From: Asterochloris sp. CNOR1
Lineage: Eukaryota; Chlorophyta; Trebouxiophyceae; Trebouxiales; Trebouxiaceae
Length of the DNA stretch: 64,000 nucleotides
Direction of reading: 5' to 3'
NCBI GenBank assembly: GCA_963969365.1
Contig: OZ017749.1
Coordinates: 3,286,001 to 3,350,000, forward strand
Below the pieces are notes generated by a model. The model made no database searches, was not told where the DNA came from, and saw only the letters and a list, made by a program, of their open reading frames with translations. Positions 46,072 through 58,400 of the stretch are shown piece by piece; within the stretch, counting starts at the first letter, position 1; every line of letters starts with the position of its first letter. Made by a program: the position numbers and the translations under genes.

Positions 46072-48148
46072 GTGATTGACATCCCAGGCCACGATGCTTC
46101 TGATGATGCCTCAGAACCAGGCACAGTGGGCAGGGTCAGGCGCAATCGATCCAACCTGGAGAGGCGATCAGTGGGCAGGAGCGTCAGGCGCGGCGTCAGC
46201 AACCTGCGGCACGATAACACGCAGCAGCCTGTTGCCACCGATGAGAATGATGAGCAGGTCAACAATGTAGCTTCCTGCCATTATGCTCTGTGCTACCTTG
46301 GTCATCCAGTCAGCCTGGCTGACATGAATAGCAGGCAGCTCCTTGCCAAACTTTGCATCCATTCACTTCTTGCAGTTGTGCTGGGGGCTTATGATGTTCA
46401 ATGCTATTGGCATCTGTGTGGCAGTCCAGCCTGCTTAGGGTGCCTCCTGCTGCTGCGCTGTGGGGTGGTTCTGCCCAAACCTCCTGCTGATGTGCTTGCT
46501 CAGCACATATGCCCTGGAGCTTCCTGCTGTAGTGCTGTAGAATGGTCCTGCCTACAAGAGGTGTTTTGCTCCTGCACATGAGGATGCTCCTGTTTGAAGC
46601 AATGCTTCTGGCCACTGCAATGTGTGCTGAATTTGCCTGCTTGAAGAGATGTTCGCCATTGCACTGCACGGTGCTGCTGCCTGCTCAGACGTTGCTATGA
46701 CATTCCCACAACCAGGAGGCGTGCCTCACAGCGTCTGCCATTGCTCTCTCGTGATGCTCTGCCTACCCCAGAGGCGCTGCAGCACAGGCATTGTACACCC
46801 ATCGCATGCACTGTTGCCATGCAGGACCCAGTTGCTTTCACGATTGTAGTCAACCGCCAACAGGGAGAGGATGACGACGACGACACTGGCCTGCATGAGA
46901 CAGACGACCGCGATGAGGGCAGATTCGAGGTTGACCTGGTGCAAGAAGTGAGGCGCTCGCCTGGTTGTGCCAGGCCTGCAAGGACTCCCTGCTCTGCCAT
47001 GCACTGACTTGGCGCCGCGCATACCTCTTGCCTGCTGAGGCAGACTGCCAGCCTGCACTGCACCGCATTGCATGACCTAGTCCCGAGGAGGCAAGAGCTC
47101 TCATCTCACTGCTTTGCCCTGCTTGACGAGGTGCGCAGCCCTGCTCAGGCCAGACCCAACCTGCGCTGCACTCACACTGTGTGAGATGATCATCTGTAGA
47201 CGTGCTTGCTGCACACATCTGTTGGGGGTCAGGGGCCACTTCGCCCTGCCATATCCTCCTGCAAGACCTTCTGCTGTGTGAGGCGCCAGGTGACATGGTG
47301 CTCTACAATGGACTGGCGCTGCACAGTGAAGGTTTCAGTGCCAGCACACCCTGCGCTGTGCTGCATGCAGAGGGGACATGAATGTAGGGAGCTGCCAGAC
47401 AGCCTTGCACTGCCTGATCATACGCAGGCCAGCCAGCCTAGGATAAACGTTTATACTCTCTTCTCTGTGGTGCAGGCAGTCCAGGAAGCTGTGCAGGAGG
47501 CTGTGCAGGATGCGGTGCAAGAGGTGCGCCCTTGAGTCACTTTGCTTCACCTGCTGACGCTGCTGGCACAGTGTTCAGCTCTTGCCTGTGCTGCTGGCTC
47601 GAAATAATAGCACTGGTTGTCATAATCCCTGCGCTGCCAGGTGGTGCAAGACGCTGTGCAAGAGGCGGTCCAAGAGGCTGTCGCAGCCGCTTTTGAGGAA
47701 AATGTGCGCTTTGATGTCCGAGCCAACATCTACACGCTGGTAAGGCTTGCGGCAAGCCTCTGCACCAGTTCACATCTGTGGTGCACACTTGCAGAATGCC
47801 CCTGCAGATCGCCATCACAGGTGTAGTTATTTTTTGGAGGGGCGTGTGGACTCTCTGGTGAGCACGTTGGCTTGGGTTATTGCATATCACTCGACCACTG
47901 GCAGCTCCTTGCTGCTCAGAATGACAAAAACTGTTGATTGCCCTTGCAGGGACTATCTCTTTGGATTCAGCTTGTATTCAATCATGGGCAGTGTGCTCAC
48001 AGGTAGAGCCCCCCTGCTCTTGCTGGCCCCCTGAACATTCCAATCCGCACTAATCCTGTTCGTCTTTTACTGGGCTGCAGGTCTAGCCATCATGCTGGTG
48101 ATGCGTTTCTTCCATGTACCTCTTGTTGAGAGCCTGCCTGGCGGCTAG
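46072..48148 (+). CDS. Acidic protein with VQEA repeats and C-terminal membrane segment
   Basis: Secure exons are 46072-46257 (VIDIPGHDASDDASEPGTVG, then an Arg-rich block RNRSNLERRSVGRSVRRG), 46825-46947 (DPVAFTIVVNRQQGEDDDDD, HETDDRDEGRFEVDLVQE), 47474-47524 (AVQEAVQEAVQDAVQE), 47641-47739 (VVQDAVQEAVQEAVAAAFEE, then RFDVRANIYTL), 47949-47999 (DYLFGFSLYSIMGSVLTG) and 48072-48148 (LAIMLVMRFFHVPLVESLPG, TAG stop). The layout is a charged cytosolic part, a short amphipathic alanine/valine/glutamine helix repeated across two exons, and a hydrophobic hairpin or single membrane anchor at the C-terminus. A 5' exon with the start codon is missing, and one or more small exons between 46947 and 47474 are possible. 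The family was not recognised. Confidence 0.5.
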
Positions 48149-48876
48149 CCTTCCATCTTGCTTGTAACAAGACTGAACCCCCACAGCACAACACCGAACT
48201 GCCAGGCAGCACATGAGAAAAGGCAGGCATGTGTGGCATCCCTAACGTCTCAGGCTGCATCACGAGGGCAGCAGGCATGTTGTGAGTAAAAGACCTGACT
48301 GCAGCAATTCATGCGGCCTTCCCTGCTTCATGTCACCGTGCCACCGCCAGACTCAGTATAGCATTGCTTGCTGCAAGCATGATGCTGCGTCTGTCGTGGC
48401 TGTACAAAACTTGGAGTGGTTCACTGTTTCAGGTATCATGAGCATAAGTTGCATGACATGACTGCCATACATGTGTACAAGTGGCAAAGGCAGCTGAATG
48501 TTTGTTCTCAAATTGTATAACAGCCATGCAGCACTGTTTTCAATCCCTGCAAACCCAGCTGGCACAGACTGAGTGACAGTGGCAGCACTAGACAAGGGCA
48601 CCTCTTGCACCCTCACAGCAGCGGCAGTCTCTGTTGAGGCTCGTGCAGTCACATGCCAAATGCAGCAGCCAGTACACTTGTTAGGGAGATGTCCCAGCAT
48701 CAGTTACCACAATGTGTAAGCAGGCAGCCTTTGCCAGCAAGGGCAGCTAGCAAAGGCAGCATCTGCACCACGCCGATGCCGTAAGATTGAAGCAATGGGA
48801 AGAGCGCAAACAGCATCAGTCAGCAATATTGCTGATTAATCCCGCCAGTGCATGCCACCTGAGGCTGTCTTTGCAT
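48149..48876. other. Intergenic region
   Basis: This spans the 3' flank of the membrane-protein gene and the 5' flank of the methyltransferase gene. No exon, RNA gene or repeat was recognised. Confidence 0.5.
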
Positions 48877-51800
48877 ATGCCTGCTACTTCAAATGATTCT
48901 CTAGTGGTCCTAGACCCCGCAGAGGCCGCATCTCATAGACACCACGAACCACAGCTGCTGCAACACGACACAAAGATGGTGCATCTGGGTGTGGTGCGCC
49001 TGACGACGGCTGTGCGCTTAAGGATCTTCATCAAGCAAGCACAACAGGTGAATGGCTTGTTGCTAGTCCAGTATGAGCCAGGCCCTTGTAGATCCATGTG
49101 AGTCTGCAGCCAAACAGCTTACAAGTCATTGCTGCAGCTGCTGGCTATGCCTTTGATGCCCAGCTTAATGTCTATGTCAGCAGCAAGATCAACAGCACAG
49201 TCAGTGACAGAAGCACAAGCAACATGGCAGAGGTGTCTCACACGACAAGGCTGCTAGATTCCCTGGTCAAACCCTTCAGTGCTTGCCGTGTGAAAAGCAA
49301 TCTAAGGTGGATATGGCGCTGAGTGCCAAGCCGGCAGCCAAGGCCTCGGATCACGTCAAGGCGCTTTACTATGTGATGCAGTCCATGGAGGTGAAGTACT
49401 CCAGCGCCTGCCCAGACCATTTGCATAGCCACCAAGTATAGATCGACCCACATGCAGGCCAATCAGCTGCATCAAGGACTCATGCAATGCGTTGACCTCT
49501 TGCAGAATAAGCTTGGTGGAGGAGAGGGCATTGAGGGCCTGTATGGCTCCCTCACACGCACGGGCATGCAACGCATCCTGGACAGCCTGACGCTGCACTG
49601 CGGCTTGGGCTCTGACAGTCGCCTGGTGGACATTGGCGCAGGGCTGTGCAGGTACCTCGAGCCATCAGCTGGTTCCAAGTGCAGTCAGCAATCGTTGGCT
49701 GCATTGGCAATGCCCAGGATGCATTATCCAAAAGAGGTGACCCCTGCCTGGCCCATCAAGCAGTGGCTGTCTGCCATGATCTCTGCTGCAGCCCATCATG
49801 CCCACTCTGTGCATTGGGCTTCTGGCTGTCCTTGCTGATCTTGATGGACTGCTCCTGCAAGACCATGCTCTTATGCACCCACATCCGGCGCTCACAGAAG
49901 TAGCTGCCTGCCGCAGACCCCTTTGCTGGCTGCTGCCTGTCTGCTGCAGGCCTAAGAAGCAGGCCGCTGGCGCCCACGTAATACCACAGCACTGGCTCTG
50001 CACCTGGCACAGGCACAATACTCTGTATTGGTAGAGGAAGCTCTAAGCTTTAAGAGCCCCCTGCCTGCCTGGTGCAGGCCCCTGATGCATGCCCTGGTGA
50101 CTCCTGGCGTGGCCTCCACACTGGGCATCGAAATAGACTCAGTCAAGTGCGCCAAGGCGCGGGCATTTGTCAAGCAGACGGCTGCGGCGCTGAAGCTGCG
50201 CCTCGGGGCCAGCCAGCTGCTGGAGCTGCCGTCGGTGCAGTGCTGTCCAGTCGAGAAGGTGGGCACCCGGGGAGGCTGTGGCCTTTACACATCACCAGGC
50301 AGGCAGTGACTTGGCGGGACAGCCTTGGCTCTAACACATCACACGTGGAGAGCCTGGCATACAGATGGTGAGGCAAAAACACCTGCTTTTTGGGTGGCAG
50401 TAGTGGGTCTGGTCGTGGCAGGCTGTTGCAGCCCACAGCAATGCAGTGTTGCCCAGTGGGGAGGTGGGCTCCCTGTGCCTGGGAGCGTGGGGTGCAAGAG
50501 CAACTCGCAGTGCATGCTGAGTAGCACAGGGCTGTTGAACATTTAAGTTTTCAGTTCTAGTCCTGGAGCGTCTATCACTGAGATGGTGGCCTTGTGTCTG
50601 CGGTGCACCTTTGCTGCAGAGAGGGAAGGGAGAATCTGGACGCACTCGCTAAACAGCCAATCTGGGCCTTGGGTGTCTACAGCCTCATGCAGTGCAGGCC
50701 ACCATGCAGCAGACAGGCCAGCAATCCTGCTTGGAGGTTGCCACCCTCTGACACACACACCCATGTTTCTTATTTTTGTTCTGCCAAGATGTGCCCTCTC
50801 TGCCTGCAGGTGAAGTCGTTGGATGACTGCTCCCACGCCTTCTCCTTCTGGGAAGGGGTGCCCACAGTTGCCAAGCACGCCTTCGGCCGCCTGTTTGCCG
50901 CCACGCCCTCCCTGCAGGTGAGGCTGGGGGCACAGTGCAAGCTGCACGCCAGCACAGACAGCGTCTCTGCTGCGTGATCTTGCCTGCACCAGGCTCATCC
51001 CTGCTGTGCGCTCCACGCCGGTGTGTCACCACCCACATGCTGGGGAAGGCAGGTGATGCATGTCCTCAAAGCTGTGCTGTGCTCTGCATCCCTGACATCA
51101 CTCACCCCAAGCATACCCCTGACTCTGTATTCTGCAGGGGGTGGCCGTGGTGCAGCGAGCCATGCGGGGCGCAGCACCAATGGAGGTCATGGCTGACCTG
51201 GGCTTTGGAGAGGTGCGCCTCGTGGACAGCTTTTCGGTCAGCATGTCAGGTGCGCTGCAACGCCATCAATGTTGATAGTCACTGCAGTCTAGGGCCGCTG
51301 TTTTCACAGAGCCATGAGCGAGCTAGTAGAGATAGTGCTGGGCCAAGCAGCTGGTCGTAGGCACTGCTCGGATGTCACTTGCATATTCTATTTACAAAGT
51401 CCCCGTGCTCAAGTGGAGCAATCTCATTGCCTCAGGACAACCCAATCGGCTTCCTTTTTAGGGGAAGCAGCCTCTGGACTGCAGCACCAGCACGACAGGA
51501 ACTGGCCCTGCATACCTTCAGTGGCACTGTCTGACACCAGCTGCTCTGCTCAAGGGCTGATGGCACGGCTTGCAGGCAGTGGACGCAGCTTCACAGCCTA
51601 CATTTTCCGGAAAGGAGCAGCGCCAGCGCGCCTGGCAGGCGCAGAACGTCGCAAGGCTGCAGCAGCCCAGCCGCTGCGCCAGGCAGCAGAGGCTGGCGGG
51701 GCAGCCCAGGTGTGGGCCACCGCCCCCATGCCCGATGTGCCCGCTCAGCGTGACACTTTCAGGCAGCGCCTGCTGCCATCACCTGCTCAACTGGCCAGTG

Positions 51801-52940
51801 GGTCCAGCCCTGACAGGGCGGGCCCTGCTGTGGCGGCAGCGGCTGCTGTCGCCACCTGCACAGCAGAAGGGGCAGTGGCAGGCAGCACTCTGGTGGTGTC
51901 AGCGGCTGTTGCTGTAAGCATGGCACCTGCGAGCGCCAGTCCGGCGCTGCGCGGAGGGCGCAGGAGGACCAGCCAGCAGCGCAGTGCTGAGGCTGCTGCT
52001 GAAGGAGGCAGTGGTGGGCGCGGGCGGGCTGTACGGACGTCCCCTGGTGTTGTGAGGCAGACTCGGGCGTCCACAGCCCGCCTTAGGCTGGCTCAGCAAA
52101 GTGAGCCCCATATGGGCTGTACAGGAGCACATTGTCCATTTGCATTTTGACCAGAGCTGCAGTGCGAGCAGGTGCAGGGCTTGCCTGGTGTCTGCACCTG
52201 ACAGGGCTGCATGGCCCACCACCTTCATGCTTGATGCTGGCGCATACCTACAGGTAAAGGCTGGGGCTCATCAGACCAACAGCTTTGCATTCAGCGAGGT
52301 GGATTGCTGCCTTGACAGAGGTCATGCTGGCCAGCGAGGGGCTGTTCTGCAGCTGGAAGCTGGCATGTGCCCCCAGAAGGTGAACAGCACCCATTTTCAG
52401 CATTCAACAGCACTCTCTTCAACTGGTTGAAGGACCACTGCTGCCTCATGTTGACGCCAGTCTGCATCTGCAGCTGCAGCAATGGCTGGCAGCCAGGGGC
52501 ATGAGCGCCTCAACAGCAGCCCTGCTGGAGTCACGTCTTGGCGTGCCACACCAGCCACCCCTGCCAGGCGCAACAGCAGGGGCAGCATTGGGGCAGTCAG
52601 CACTGCTGCAGCTGCAGCATTACCACAAGCCAGTGAGCTGACCAGGCAGCAACCGGCAGCAGTCCCTGCCCGAAAGCCTGCGGCGCCCAGACAGCTGGCA
52701 AAGGGGGGATCGTTGGGCGTGGGGCCTGCAGGCAAGCCAGCGCACTGCGCAAGCAGGCACAGCCCAACCAAAGGCCGTGTGCAGAAGCCTGTGTCTCCCA
52801 AGAAGGCTGTGGTGCAGCGGCGGCTGGATGCCACCCTTCTGGTCAGGGCCAAGAAGGCTTCTGCTGTGGTCACGACGCTTGGGGGCAAAGTGAGTGACCC
52901 TCAAGTGCATGGCTGGGGCCTGGATTGGGCTCCCTCCTGA
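48877..52940 (+). CDS. Class I SAM-dependent methyltransferase, DOT1-like
   Basis: Nine exons are phase-consistent: 48877-49047, 49110-49232, 49307-49390, 49458-49651, 50078-50258, 50810-50917, 51138-51249, 51576-52100, 52474-52889, giving 638 codons; reading on gives a TGA stop at 52940, or a further exon may follow. Residues about 70-130 form a helical lead-in (VKALYYVMQSME, LYGSLTRTGMQRILDSL). Motif I is RLVDIGAGLCRPLMHAL, the acidic loop LGIEIDSVKCAKARAF, then SHAFSFWEGVPTVAKHAFGR and a final strand pair VRLVDSFSVSMSGSGRSF then TAYIFRK. The fold order resembles DOT1-type histone H3K79 methyltransferases, but the substrate is inference. The last 300 residues are Ala/Pro/Ser/Arg-rich with basic stretches (TPARRNSRGS, VSPKKAVVQRR), which suggests nucleic-acid or chromatin contact. 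Confidence 0.7.
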
Positions 52941-53310
52941 CACTCCTTGGCCAGTGGCATTCACATTGTTGAGAACTTTCAGTAATTTATGATTTCATTG
53001 CTGCGCTTAGCACCTACACCTGTTGATGAAGTCAGGACATGCTTGCCCATTGAAGTGTTAGCTGTTGATGCCGCCATATTTCACTGCATGGTGGGCTGGG
53101 GAAGGTGCTGCCTAGGCTGCTCGACTTCTGTTTCTGGGACAGTCTGGATGTTTGACGCGCGCACTCGCTGGCTGGCAGCTGCAACTAACTTCAGGGCTGC
53201 ATCTGGCGCAAAGTGTCCAGCCCTTACATAGCAGCCTGCATCAGCCTCTGTGTGACCAGCAGCCTTACAGGCGTGCCATTCTGGGCTGAACAAGAACGGC
53301 CCTGGATCCT

Positions 53311-55143
53311 TCAAGAGGTGTGGATGAAATCTGCACTCTGCCGGCGCCTGGCTGAGGCTGCAGCCGCATCTAGCACACGCCACAATGGCTGAGGCTGTGG
53401 GACCGCCGGGGGCACTACACGGCTGATCTGCATCAGCGCTCTGAACGCAGCTGGGCCCAGTCTGCTGAGCACTCTTGCTCCCAGCCTTGGGTTGGCAACG
53501 CTGAGAGGCACGAGGGGACCTGCAGGAGACTGACGCTTTGACACAAAGTCTGATGTGCCTCAAGGAAGCGCTGCACATGCTGGTATGAAGAGCATGGTAT
53601 GGCCATGGGCATGGGCTTGCACAGGCAGCCTGAGTAGATGATGTGAGCTGGACAGGCTTGTAGGTGTGCATCGATGGAGGCTGTGCTGTGATGTGAACCC
53701 TAGACCCCCTCCGCGCCCCCCTTCCCTCGGCCACCGTCACCCATCTGAAGCACTTGGGGATGTTGGGGGATGCCGAGCTTCATCAGCTCAGAAGCATTGC
53801 ATGTCAGCAGAGCGTCCGTATATGTGATGACTTACTTCTCAGGCGAACGCCGCTGCCTGGCCGGGCTCAGACCCTGCTGCGTGGTCAGCCGCCGCAGGCG
53901 CTGTGGGGAGGGCTGTGGCCTCACAGGGGAGTGCACTGCTGCCGGGGGCCTTTGACGTGGGCTGAGGCTGTGCAACCTGCCAGGCCCTGCACGCCAGCAT
54001 AAGACTGCTATTGTCACAAAAGGCGGAACAGCAGCAGAGTGAGAAAGTGGAGAGCAGGGTGAGCACCTGGCAGCACAGGTCTGCAGGGCATGCCAGCCAC
54101 AGCCCTAACCTTGAGTGTGCATGTCTGAATGTTTTGACAGGCCCACCATTGATCTGCAGCATGTGCATGCAGTCGCCGTTCTGGCTTGGCCATGCAAAGG
54201 CTCAGGGCGCTGCCAAGGCCCGCCTCACAAGCCAGCCTTCTCGCTTTGACTTGCTGTGCTCAGCAGCTTGCATCCCTGTCTCTGGTGCTGAAAAGTAGCC
54301 TTGGGGGGTCGCTGCACCGCTGCCAGTCCCTGCCTGTCCAAGCATGCTGCTGTCTGCAGTGTATGTCCAACTCTTTGGCCTGATACCTGCTCAGCAAATT
54401 GTGCAGCTCACGGCGCCAACACCCTGCTGCAGCAGGATCACCTGGACGAGCCTCAAAGTGACCCTCATGTCGCCGCTTTGGTGATGGCTGCTCCCCTGCC
54501 CTGTCCCCAGGCTTCCCCTCCTGCAGCAGAGGTTTGTCATCACAAGAGGAGACTCTTGGGAAGACTTCAGAGAAGCTGCTGTGTTCCGTGCAGACAGCCG
54601 TTGCAGAGCAGCGTTGTGGCCCGGAAGGGTCTGATGGGCCCCCAGCCTATCTGTGCAGTAAGCTTCCCTTCCTGTGTTCGTCCAATATGTACAATGCTGC
54701 TGCAAAGCATTGCAAGTGTCCCATTGCAGGGACCAGCACTCAGGCCACACGGCGGCCCACCTGCAGATGGAAGGCCGAAGCTTAATTCTGACCCTGTTGT
54801 TGCACTGGAGCAGGTTTTGTTGTATCTTGTTGAGCTCAGCCAGGCAGTTCTGCTGGAAGATCTTGCTTCGCCTCAGCAGGCACCCCAGGCGACAACCAAT
54901 CTTACCTGTGGCCCCTGCCCTGTTGCTGCCTGCAGAGCACGCCCTGCAGCACTGGGCTCCCCATGCAGCCCGCCAGCGCGGCTGCGCTGGCCATCTGAGG
55001 AGGGGCTGCTGCTCGAGGTCCCCCGGCAGCAGTCCCTCAGCGTGCGCAGCTCTGCCAGCAGGCCCTGGAACTGCCTGCAGGCAGCCGCACATCGCAGGTT
55101 TGCTGCCAAATGGGAGGTTTGCACAGGGCTGGCAGCTCAACAA
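53311..55143 (-). CDS. Minus-strand low-complexity exons, possibly the 3' part of the coiled-coil gene
   Basis: Coding-like minus-strand stretches are FQGLLAELRTLRDCCRGTSS (about 55075-54900), SKIFQQNCLAELNKIQQNLL (about 54880-54780), a Pro/Arg-rich stretch about 54000-53840, and a block from SPAGPLVPLSVANPRLGARV to SARRRQSADFIHTS ending in TGA at 53311. Codon choice matches neighbouring genes. They may be 3' exons of the coiled-coil gene to the right or a separate gene; an open plus-strand frame through 54301-55398 overlaps and was judged less convincing. Exon borders are not secure. Confidence 0.3.
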
Positions 55144-55477
55144 AGCACACCTGAGGGCTCAAATGCTGGGCCCCTGCGGTTCCAGACCCACCTGCCGGCC
55201 CACAGAAGAGGGGTTGCCGACTTCACCATCAGAGCCCTGCTGGGGGCCAGACCTGAGGTGCATGCCAGACCCTGGCGCTCTGCTCCTAGAAAATGCACCA
55301 GCGCTGTGCGGCTTGCCTCAACCCCGGTGATCTGCCTGGCACCAGAGCACCTGCTGTTCACAGACCCCTGGCTGCTGATGACATGCTCGTGCTGCTAGGG
55401 ACAGAGCCTCAGACTGATGCTGCTGGCAGTGCCACCACGTCAGCCTCGATGCTCCTTGCGGCACGGCTGGCCTCATC

Positions 55478-58400
55478 TCAGATTACGCCAGCAGGAAACT
55501 TGAGCTTGAAGCATTGCTCCAGTACCGCTGCTGCTGCTCTCTGCCAGGAGTCCAACATGTTGTAAGCCTGAAGTACCTCCAGTCATGCAGCCAGTGTGTT
55601 GTGCAAGAACAGCTGCTGCCTCCCTTGGGAATGCATGGGTTCCATTGCACAGAAATGGCTGCGTCCCCCTGACATATCACCGTTCAACCTGACCAGTCCT
55701 GACCCTGCAGCCTTGTCTGATCAAGACATCTTCTACTCCTGCTCAAAGCCACCTGCCCGCAGCCACCTGCAGGGCAGTCTCACCTGTCCCGAGCCTGCAG
55801 CGCCTCCACAAAACGCCGCTGCTGCTCCTCTGCCTCAGCCTGGGCCCTGAGGTCTGCAGCCCGATGCTGCGCATGGGCAGTGGCCACCGCCTCATCCACA
55901 AGCTGCTGCACCTCTGCTTGGGGGACGCATTCCAGCGGCACAGCCTGCAAGCATGTGAGACAGCTGTGGTAGGCTTACCTCAGCACTTCATCTGGCAAGC
56001 AGGTTGGCAGCTTGCTGACTGGCAGCTGCATGGGGCTGCACCTGTGCAGAGCAATCCACTGGTACAGGGGAGCAGGCATGGCCCCTTCTGATAGGCCGCA
56101 CACACAAATGAAGCCAGCTCTGTTCAGTACTTCTGGTCAAACCCAACCAGAGCCATGCTGTGAACAGCTCAACACGCCTTGAAACTTCCCATGGAGCCCC
56201 CTGCTGCTCCTTGGCGCTTACTCAATTGCTGCTCCTGTGTCTGCTGGCTGGCTGCCGACAGCAGGGTCTGCATGCGCCCACTGACAGAACTTGCATGCTT
56301 GCAGCCAAATCAGCAGCTACTACTGATCAGTCAACGGTGGTGAAGGCAGCTTTCAAGGGATACAGCAGGGTGCTGCTGGAGGACAGGGGCTGCCGGCAGC
56401 AGAGTGTTGTAGCAGCGATAGCCCACAGCAGTCCTGCCTGTCTCCCACGCAGTGGCCTCCTGCAGGTCAAAAGCATGCAGGAAACGGCTGCAGGGGCCGC
56501 CAAGGATGGCGCCTCCTGTCTGGAAGCATTGCCCGACCCAACATCGGCCCGCTACTCACCTGCACAGTGGCCTCGTGCAGCTCTTGTGCATGCAGGGCAC
56601 ACAGCTCCTGCAGGCTTTTCTCGTGCGCCTGCCGCTGCTGCCACAGCGCGTACTCGATGCGGTTGTCCACATCACTGGACAGGTGATCCACCTTAGCCTG
56701 CAGTGCCAGCAAGCAGGCAGCTCTTAGTCAGAGCGTCACTGCCTAACAGGTGGAGCACCTTAGCCTGGAAGGCCAATCAGGGTTCACACTCCTGCAAAGC
56801 CAGCAAGTCATGCACTCTGACACCTTGGATGCTGATTCAAATGTAGAAGTCCAGACAGGCTGTCTACCCTAGCCTATACCGACAGACAGAATGTAGCAGT
56901 AGAGCAAGAATGATCATGATTTGGTGACACGGTGCGAGTGATCCACTTCTGCCCAGGCAGTTCAGCGGCTCAGATGACAGGAGGTCTCCCTGATTGGAAA
57001 GACACCGCCTTGTGATGAGAAAGACACCACAAGGCGGGCAGGCAACAGTGACACAGCAACGAAGCTGAGAGAGCATCGGGTGGGTGGCTCACCACCAGGC
57101 CTGGCGGAGATTGTTGTGCAAACAAGGAAGCCACACAAGGCTGGAAGTATGCTGCCATGTGCTCCCGCAAGGACATACCTACCCGCAATGCCTCATTCTC
57201 CTTCAGCACAGGCTTGAGGTGAGCTGGTGCATCCTTGCTGCGCCCATGCCGGCCTGCGGGGGCAGGGTCAGGCTGAGCAAGCCTGGCACCCTATCGGGGG
57301 TCACTGCTTGCACCAGGCACGGTGCGGGGGCCTAGGCAGCCAGCACTCAATGCTGCTCAGGTGCAAGGTGCATGTGCAGCAGCTGGCAATAGAGTGGAAG
57401 GTGGAGGGGCTGTGCGCAGCGCAGATGGGGGCAATGCTGGAGCTCACATGGACTGTGGCTGTGACTGCGATGGCAGTGGCCATGCAGCAGCTCAGTGGCG
57501 GCCTCCTCATGCTCCCTCTCCTGAAGAGCAGCAACACGGAATGCAGCAGCAGTTGTCATGACAGTGATCAAGCATTGCAAGAGTGTGACAGCACCTGTGC
57601 AAGCAGCTGGGGGCCTTTGCTGTGGCGCAGGCAAACAGTGCCTCCCACCACACAAGGCAGTGCAGCTGTTGAGATCTATGTGTGCCCCTCAAGCAGCATC
57701 CAAGAAGCCTGTGTCAGTCCTTGCCAGAATGCATCCTGCCACTGTAAGCCATCTGCCTGACACAATGCCATGCTCCTCCTGTTAAACCAGGCTCAGCCTC
57801 AGTGCAGCGTCCAGCTCACCACATAATGGCCCATGCGGGTCAAGCCTTACCATGTCCTTGATCCTCAGATCAAACTTCTGCTGCAGGCGCTCACGCTCCT
57901 GCTGGTGCCGTGCCTGCTGCTCCAGCAGCATCCTCTCATATGCCTGCTTGAGACGGGCTGCTGCCTGATCTGCTCTGCCGCCCCTGCCAGCATCAGACGC
58001 TGGGCTGGGAGGGGCGGGGGAGGCCCCAGTGCCAGCGGCGACCAATGCAGAGCTGTTCTGCGTCGATGAGGTGATGCCTGCTGGGCAGAGGGCTGGCAGG
58101 TTGACTGCCTCGCGCAGCATCTGCAAGGGGTTGAGCAGGTGCACCTGCAGAATGGGCACAGGGTGGCTTGCAGCAAAGCAGGGCACCAGCAGCGTAGCAG
58201 CATGACAGCAGGTGGCATGTGGCTCAGCCATTGAGATTGCACATGAGTGAGGGCAGGGTTCCAGCAGCAAGCAGCAAATGACCCCAGCTGTCCTATAGCA
58301 AAGTAAGCCAATAAGACGCAGCAACAGAGTGGCAAGGTGCTGGCCGTTTCGTGCAGCTTCATGTGCAGAGATGAACAAGGTGGGTCACAGCACAGCAGGG

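Noticed and set aside
54301-55398. Plus-strand frame of 365 codons
   Set aside because: Composition is Cys/Pro/Ser-rich without domain signs; minus-strand helices in the same DNA look more like protein. Not excluded.
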